A stretch of DNA of 22,113 nt from contig QKYT01000954.1 of the NCBI GenBank assembly GCA_003550305.1, positions 8,121 through 30,233 on the forward strand, read 5' to 3'. The position numbers were made by a program, and so were the translations under genes. The first letter of the stretch is position 1. Every line of letters begins with the position of its first letter. Of this stretch, positions 17,601 through 22,113 are shown piece after piece. This stretch comes from Glomus cerebriforme (taxonomy: Eukaryota > Glomeromycota > Glomeromycetes > Glomerales > Glomeraceae). The notes below the pieces were generated by a model that did no database searches, was not told the DNA's origin, and worked only from the letters and a program-made list of their open reading frames with translations.

Positions 17601-19078
17601 ATTTATGATTCAACCACCTGAAGGTATAGCTAATGAAGAATTAGAAGTTTGGCAGGAAAAGAAACAAACACCAGTTAGATTAAGAGTTTTTAATATCATG
17701 AAAACTTGGTTAGAAACTTATTATTTAGATGGCCGAGATTCGCATTGCCTGGAAAGAATGAGAGAGTTTGCAACTACAACAATGCATGAAAACATGGCTT
17801 TTGCTGCTGTGAGTTTAATAAAAGTAATTGAGAAAAGGGTATGTAAATATTTTATTAAATTATTAAGAGTTAAACTTCATATACCCACAAATTTGGGAAT
17901 ATTATCGTTATACTATATTTAAATCATTAAATTTAAGAATTTTTTTTTTTTAAAAAAAAAAAATAGCAACAACAACCTAAGGATGCTAAATTTAGGGAGT
18001 TGGTACTAACAAATTCCGACAGGCCACCAGCACCAATTTTACCAAAGAATATCAAGAAACTCAAATTCTTGGATATAGATCCTTTGGAAATTGGTAGACA
18101 ATTAACTTTAATTGAATGTAAATTGTATAATAAAATCCAACCTGTTGAGTGCCTGGATAAGGCTTGGAGCAAAGAAGAAGGTGGTGATATAGCAGCAAAT
18201 ATTAAGGCCATGATTGTTAACAGTAATCAGGTAAATTTAAAACTAATTCTTATTAATTGTTATACCTTTTTTTATTATTATTATTACTAAATTATTCATT
18301 TTTATCTAAATTAGATAACTGGATGGGTAGCAGAATCTGTTTTAAATCAATCGGAGGTCAAAAAGAGATGCCTGTATATCAAACATTTTGTAGCAGTTGC
18401 TGATAAGTGTAGATCTTTGAATAATTTCAACTCACTTACAGCTATTATCTCTGGATTGAATTCTGCACCTATTCATCGTCTAAAGCGTACATGGGAAATG
18501 GTTAATACAAAAACTATACAAACACTTGAGACTCTTAATAAGATCATGAACTCAACAAAGAATTTCGCTGAATATCGAGAAATGTTACATAGTGTAAATC
18601 CACCATGTGTACCGTTTTTAGGTAAAATTTTAAATTTAAATACGTATTACTTTTCAATAATTTATTAACTCATAACTTTTTGATTTATTTCTAGGTGTAT
18701 ATTTAACTGATCTTACATTTATCGAAGATGGTAATCCCAACAATCTTAAAAAATCACGACAATTAATTAATTTCTCAAAACGAATGAAGACAGCAGAAGT
18801 TATACGTGAAATTCAACAATATCAGTCTGTACCTTATAATCTCAGCCCAGTACAAGAAATACAAATGTTTATACAGTGTCATTTGCAGGAAAGTCGAGAT
18901 GTTGGAGATTTGTATGATCAAAGTCTTAGTATGGAACCAAGGTAATCAGCAATCTTTTTTATTTTGGTTGTTGATCAATAATTTTACCTGAATATTTGAT
19001 ATTCTAATAAATAATTATAATAGAGAACGGGAGGATGAAAAAATTGCTCGCTTATTACAAGAATCTGGCTTTCTGTAA
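14698..19078 (+). CDS. Ras guanine-nucleotide exchange factor, Cdc25-type
   Basis: Eight exons: 14698-14913, 14990-15460, 15534-15647, 15724-17838, 17967-18230, 18315-18621, 18695-18941 and 19024-19078, giving 1262 residues. Domain order: SH3 at about 5-60 (ALYDF at 10-14, GWW at 39-41, GWFPSNYV at 50-57); WW1 at 75-101; WW2 at about 124-154; WW3 at 230-259, which lacks the usual final proline. A central conserved helical block includes STKVASGVWPPPDAAQKMRS, followed by a Ser/Thr/Pro-rich linker. RasGEF_N is at about 843-970 and the catalytic RasGEF domain runs from about 1008 (LDIDPLEIGRQLTLIE) through ITGWVAESVL, SLNNFNSLTAIISGLNSAPI and FLGVYLTDLTFIEDG to about 1240. The protein loads GTP onto Ras at membranes, upstream of cAMP or MAPK signalling. 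WW domains between SH3 and GEF are not in yeast Cdc25. Intron 1 has the weak donor GTTTGA. The protein ends LLQESGFL. Confidence 0.95.
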
Positions 19079-19972
19079 TTAATTGGTTCCTTTCCTGCTT
19101 TAACTTTGCAACAAATTTTGTTTTACACTTTCATATTTTTTAAAAAAAAACTTTTTTAAGATTTTTTCCCTATAACAATTTAACAAAAAATAAAAAATAA
19201 AAAAAAAAAAAGAAAATTTAGAAAATAATAATCAGAATCGTTAGAGGGAAGCGTCTGGATCAAAAGAAAAAAAGAAAAAAAAATATTTTTTTTTTAATTA
19301 AGATTGAAGCAAAAAAATAATTAGAATATGTAAGATTTTTTTTTTTTATTCAAGATTGTTTATAGGGAAAATTCTATGATTATCCTCTGTTATGAAAACA
19401 AAAAAAAAATTCATATTTCCTTTTTTAACTTATGGTTTAAAAAGGCAAATCCATTCTTGAACATATTTAAATTTTATGTAAGTAAATTATTTGGAATTTA
19501 TACATTGTATATTTTTTTTTCCCTCTCTTTTTTTTATTCAATTTAATTGAAATATATATATATATAACATTTACATTCTTATTTTATATTTATTTTTTCG
19601 CTATTTAGAGAAAATTATCTTTAATAAAAATAAATAATTTCCAAAAAATGAAAAGTACTAGCGAAATACACTAATCATATTTAGTAATTTAATCATTGGA
19701 ACCAAAAATGATAAATGTAACTTCCTTTTATAGAAAACTTTTAAATTACAACAGTTAATCGGTCAGTCATATATGCAAAATAGACAATCTTATTGGTACC
19801 CAACCTAAAAAAAAACAAAAAATATTGGTCTAAAAGTTCGGTCGTGCAAGTGACAAATGCAAGCAGATCTGGCCAATTAAATTAAACTCTAAATAACCAC
19901 TACATATCAGATAACTAGATTTCCATCTTATTTTATTATTTACTACGAATTTTTCAAAGAAAAATACTACAA
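19079..19972. other. Downstream AT-rich region, nothing recognised
   Basis: Contains the 3' UTR of the RasGEF gene and many A/T homopolymers, plus a TA run near 19554-19566. No gene or RNA is seen. Confidence 0.4.
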
Positions 19973-20356
19973 ATCACCGGTGGTGATCATCACCGGTAAT
20001 CACGTGACTTTATATATGTAATAATTCATCACATCGTGTCACATCCCCAGTTTTCAATTTTTACTATTTATTTCAGGGACTTAGAATTTTTTCGAGGTGT
20101 GAAAGTCTATTCGTCACATGTAAGTCATCACATCCTTAATTTTGGCCAAAACTTTAACGCTGGCCGGAAGTTCCTTTTATGGTTATTTAGGTAACGTTAC
20201 ACGACCCAAAAAGGCAATTTTGTTTCTCTCCGAAATTGGAAATTTGGGTTACGCAAGTTCCCAAAAAAGGAAATTATTTGTCGATCACTTAAATTTTGGC
20301 CGGAATTACCGGAATTACCAAATTTGAAAACACCGGTGATGATCACCACCGGTGAT
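19973..20356. mobile_element. MITE-like element with CACCGGTG inverted termini
   Basis: The 25-bp ends at 19973-19997 and 20332-20356 are exact inverted copies of each other, built from ATCACCGGTGGTGATCAT and CACCGGT. Each end is itself nearly palindromic. The 384-bp interior contains no transposase; its open frame at 20142-20327 is low in protein character. Inside are TTTTGGCCAAAA..GCTGGCCGGAA (20136-20170) and TTTTGGCCGGAATTACCGG near 20294-20312, the latter with CCGGAATTA repeated. A target-site duplication could not be fixed. This is probably a non-autonomous DNA element. Confidence 0.75.
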
Positions 20357-20517
20357 AAATAGCAAACTTCTTTTTCAAACTATTAAATTTAATTTATATA
20401 TATAAAAAATTAGATTTTTTACTGTTTATATTATTATTTTATAATTTAAGTATAAAAATTATTTGAATACAGTTTGAAGCAATTTGAAACAACTTTTGAA
20501 ATTTTAAGTTTTAGTCG

Positions 20518-20990
20518 ATGGATAACGATGAACATTGGATACAAATTAGTCAAATTGGTTACACAAAATATTTCAGATCAATAAACGCGTAACTATTTTG
20601 TTTCACAAGGGCTTTTATTACCTTTATTAGATTTATTTACATTACAATGTAAGGAAAAAAAGACAAAAAAAAAAATCCGTTAAATAAAAAAGGAAAAAAA
20701 GATATATTAGAGTTTACAGATGATTTGTCACAAAATAATAGTTCAATTCCAATAAAATTGAAGAAATTTTTAAAATGGCAGATGGAAGATGGAAAGTGTT
20801 AATGTGACAACAACAAATGATTTTCAAGAAAGTTATATTAAATTTGGTATGATAATTAATACTTAGTTTCTCAAATGATATTACTAATATTTAAATGGAA
20901 AGAGTGACATAATCTATACTATTTACATTGAAAGAAGTACTTCAACTAGAAAATTTTCATATGAAAATATTATGAATTTAATTAATGAAA
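20518..20990 (+). pseudogene. Decayed protein-coding remnant, family unknown
   Basis: Protein-like plus-strand pieces follow one another: MDNDEHWIQISQIGYTKYF from 20518 to a stop near 20592; then DILEFTDDLSQNNSSIPIKL with a one-base frame change near 20789 into ESVNVTTTNDFQESYIKFG (to about 20866); then KSDIIYTIYIERSTSTRKFS and ENIMNLINEIY near 20897-20987. Stops and frame changes separate them. The composition is unlike the flanking noncoding DNA, but no domain is recognised. It may instead contain unrecognised introns. Confidence 0.35.
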
Positions 20991-21708
20991 TATATTAATT
21001 GAAATTAGTAATAATTTATTATATTCGATTCTAATTTAGTAAGTAATTATTTTAAATAAAATCATGTGCCAGAATTAATACATGAAGTTGTGAAGTTAAT
21101 GAACCATTTCAATTCTATAGTCTAGCAATAAAACCATGATTGATGTATTAATTAACATATTCTAATTAATATATACTGTAAATATGTTTTTCATTTTTAT
21201 TAAAATTATATTCTCCTAAAATACGGATGTACTATTTGTCCTATTCCTTCTACAAGTATGTTAATTACAGTGGATAATGATCATATACAGTATTTTATTT
21301 TATTTTCGCAAATTGTGCACAATATACATTGAATATATGAGTGATGTTTCCATTCTATAATTAATAAAGAATCAATCATTTTTCATGCCAGAATCAGTTT
21401 TCAGATATTTATTATTATCCTACAGCCAAATAGGTTCATGTTTTTTTTATCGTGTTGATATTTTTTTATTAAGCTATAAATAAACTACAATTGCATAATT
21501 ATTATTGATATTTTTGACGTTATTTCTAAAAATAATGTGAAATATTAAAATAAAGAAAAGAAATCATCATGCAAATATTTAAAGTAAATTATATCTTCTT
21601 TCTTGAACTTGTTTATGACATTTTATTTGAATATAAGTAAAAAGAAATAAAGGAAAAAGTAAAAGGACGCGTATGAAAAAAAACAGAAAATAGTTATAGA
21701 ATAATACA
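20991..21708. other. AT-rich region, nothing recognised
   Basis: No gene, RNA or clear repeat can be supported here. Very AT-rich with scattered short open frames only. Confidence 0.35.
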
Positions 21709-21786
21709 GTTATTTGATAGGGATGTTAAAATATCATCCGAACTGCGAAGCAGTTCGGTGATATTCTAACATCCCTATCAAATAAC
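21709..21786. repeat. Long hairpin with arms of about 37 bp
   Basis: GTTATTTGATAGGGATGTTA at the left is mirrored exactly at the right end. Further in, AATATCA..CCGAACTGC pairs with GCAGTTCGG..TGATATT, leaving one mismatch, one single-base bulge and a GAA loop. The near-perfect, recently formed look suggests a small foldback or MITE. T-runs expected of a terminator are absent. Confidence 0.85.
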
Positions 21787-22068
21787 TAATATATAAATAA
21801 TTATAAAATAGAATTTATTGTAAAACATTCTATAATGGGTACTTTAAGCAGAAAATAAAATAATACACTTATAAAAAAAATTCTTGCATCTATTATCATT
21901 TGATTAAAGAAATAGTAGCTAATTTCGATAATATATATTTTTTAGGGAATTGCTAAACATTGCCTGGGTGATCATCGCCTAGGTGATTGTCGCCTGGATT
22001 TTTTTTTCAAATATGTCACATGATTTATAATATATAAATATAACTATTATTCATTAATGATTATTAGA
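21787..22068. other. AT-rich region with a short GC-richer tandem repeat
   Basis: At 21961-21998 a 15-bp unit of the form CGCCTAGGTGATTGT occurs about 2.5 times (first copy TGCCTGGGTGATCAT, last copy partial). Otherwise nothing is seen. Confidence 0.5.
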
Positions 22069-22105
22069 TTTGCTCAGTTAGTTCAGTGGTTAAAACGTTA
22101 GATAA
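22069..22105 (+). other. tRNA-like sequence with an A-box, cut by window end
   Basis: The sequence TTTGCTCAGTTAGTTCAGTG is followed by GTTAAAACGTTAGATAA. TAGTTCAGTGG fits the RNA polymerase III A-box (TRGYNNANNNG), in the D-arm position of a tRNA 5' half. A run of T follows at once and the window ends, so neither an anticodon arm nor a B-box can be confirmed. It could be the start of a tRNA gene, a tRNA-derived SINE head or a pseudogene. Confidence 0.35.
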
Positions 22106-22113
22106 TTTTTTTT

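Noticed and set aside
17933..18211. Minus-strand frame over RasGEF exon 5
   Set aside because: Antisense shadow of the conserved LDIDPLEIGRQLTLIE exon.
18806..18991. Plus-strand frame across the end of RasGEF exon 7
   Set aside because: Off-frame relative to the conserved catalytic domain and runs into the next intron.
20142..20327. 61-codon frame inside the MITE
   Set aside because: Lies wholly between the inverted termini, starts in the GGCCAAAA repeat block, and has no transposase motif.
21709..21786. Reading the long hairpin as a transcription terminator
   Set aside because: No adjacent gene ends here, eukaryotic Pol II does not use such structures, and no T-run follows.

Overview
The window is very AT-rich nuclear DNA from a fungus. 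It has intron-dense genes with short introns (mostly 65 to 110 nt), long A/T homopolymers, many foldback repeats and a fungal gene set (Cdc25-type RasGEF, PacC-type zinc fingers, OST4, YMR226C-type dehydrogenase). Style and composition fit an early-diverging filamentous fungus, most probably an arbuscular mycorrhizal fungus such as Rhizophagus. That placement is inference; no marker gene fixes it.

Layout. Bases 1-4650 are repeat territory. They hold decayed coiled-coil and transposase-like remnants, and a 100-bp-class minisatellite (about 1527-2868) whose every unit looks like a complete intron. The minisatellite lies between long, diverged inverted arms (about 620-990 and 2945-3600), probably the skeleton of a MULE-like transposon. 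From 4651 to 19078 there are eight genes: an unrecognised protein with a possible degenerate HMG-like tail (minus, 4651-5652), divergent from a TMEM19/DUF92 membrane protein (plus, 6002-7301, seven exons); a short PacC/Rim101-like zinc-finger protein (minus, 7797-8521); OST4 (plus, 9960-10115); an NADP-dependent short-chain dehydrogenase (minus, 10263-11588, seven exons); a stathmin-like coiled-coil protein (plus, 12147-12539); a small single-pass membrane protein with a signal peptide (plus, 13360-13943); and a 1262-residue Ras exchange factor with SH3, three WW, RasGEF_N and RasGEF domains (plus, 14698-19078, eight exons). Bases 19079-22113 carry a foldback MITE, a decayed gene, a long perfect-looking hairpin and a tRNA-like sequence cut by the window end.

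The genes are unrelated housekeeping or signalling genes and do not form a pathway. Three observations stand out. The dehydrogenase contains what looks like a textbook minor-spliceosome (U12) AT-AC intron. The intergenic region upstream of the PacC-like gene holds twelve copies of the PacC site GCCARG in about 830 bp, suggesting autoregulation. The minisatellite repeats an intron-plus-23-nt-exon unit and shows mutation concentrated at CpG.
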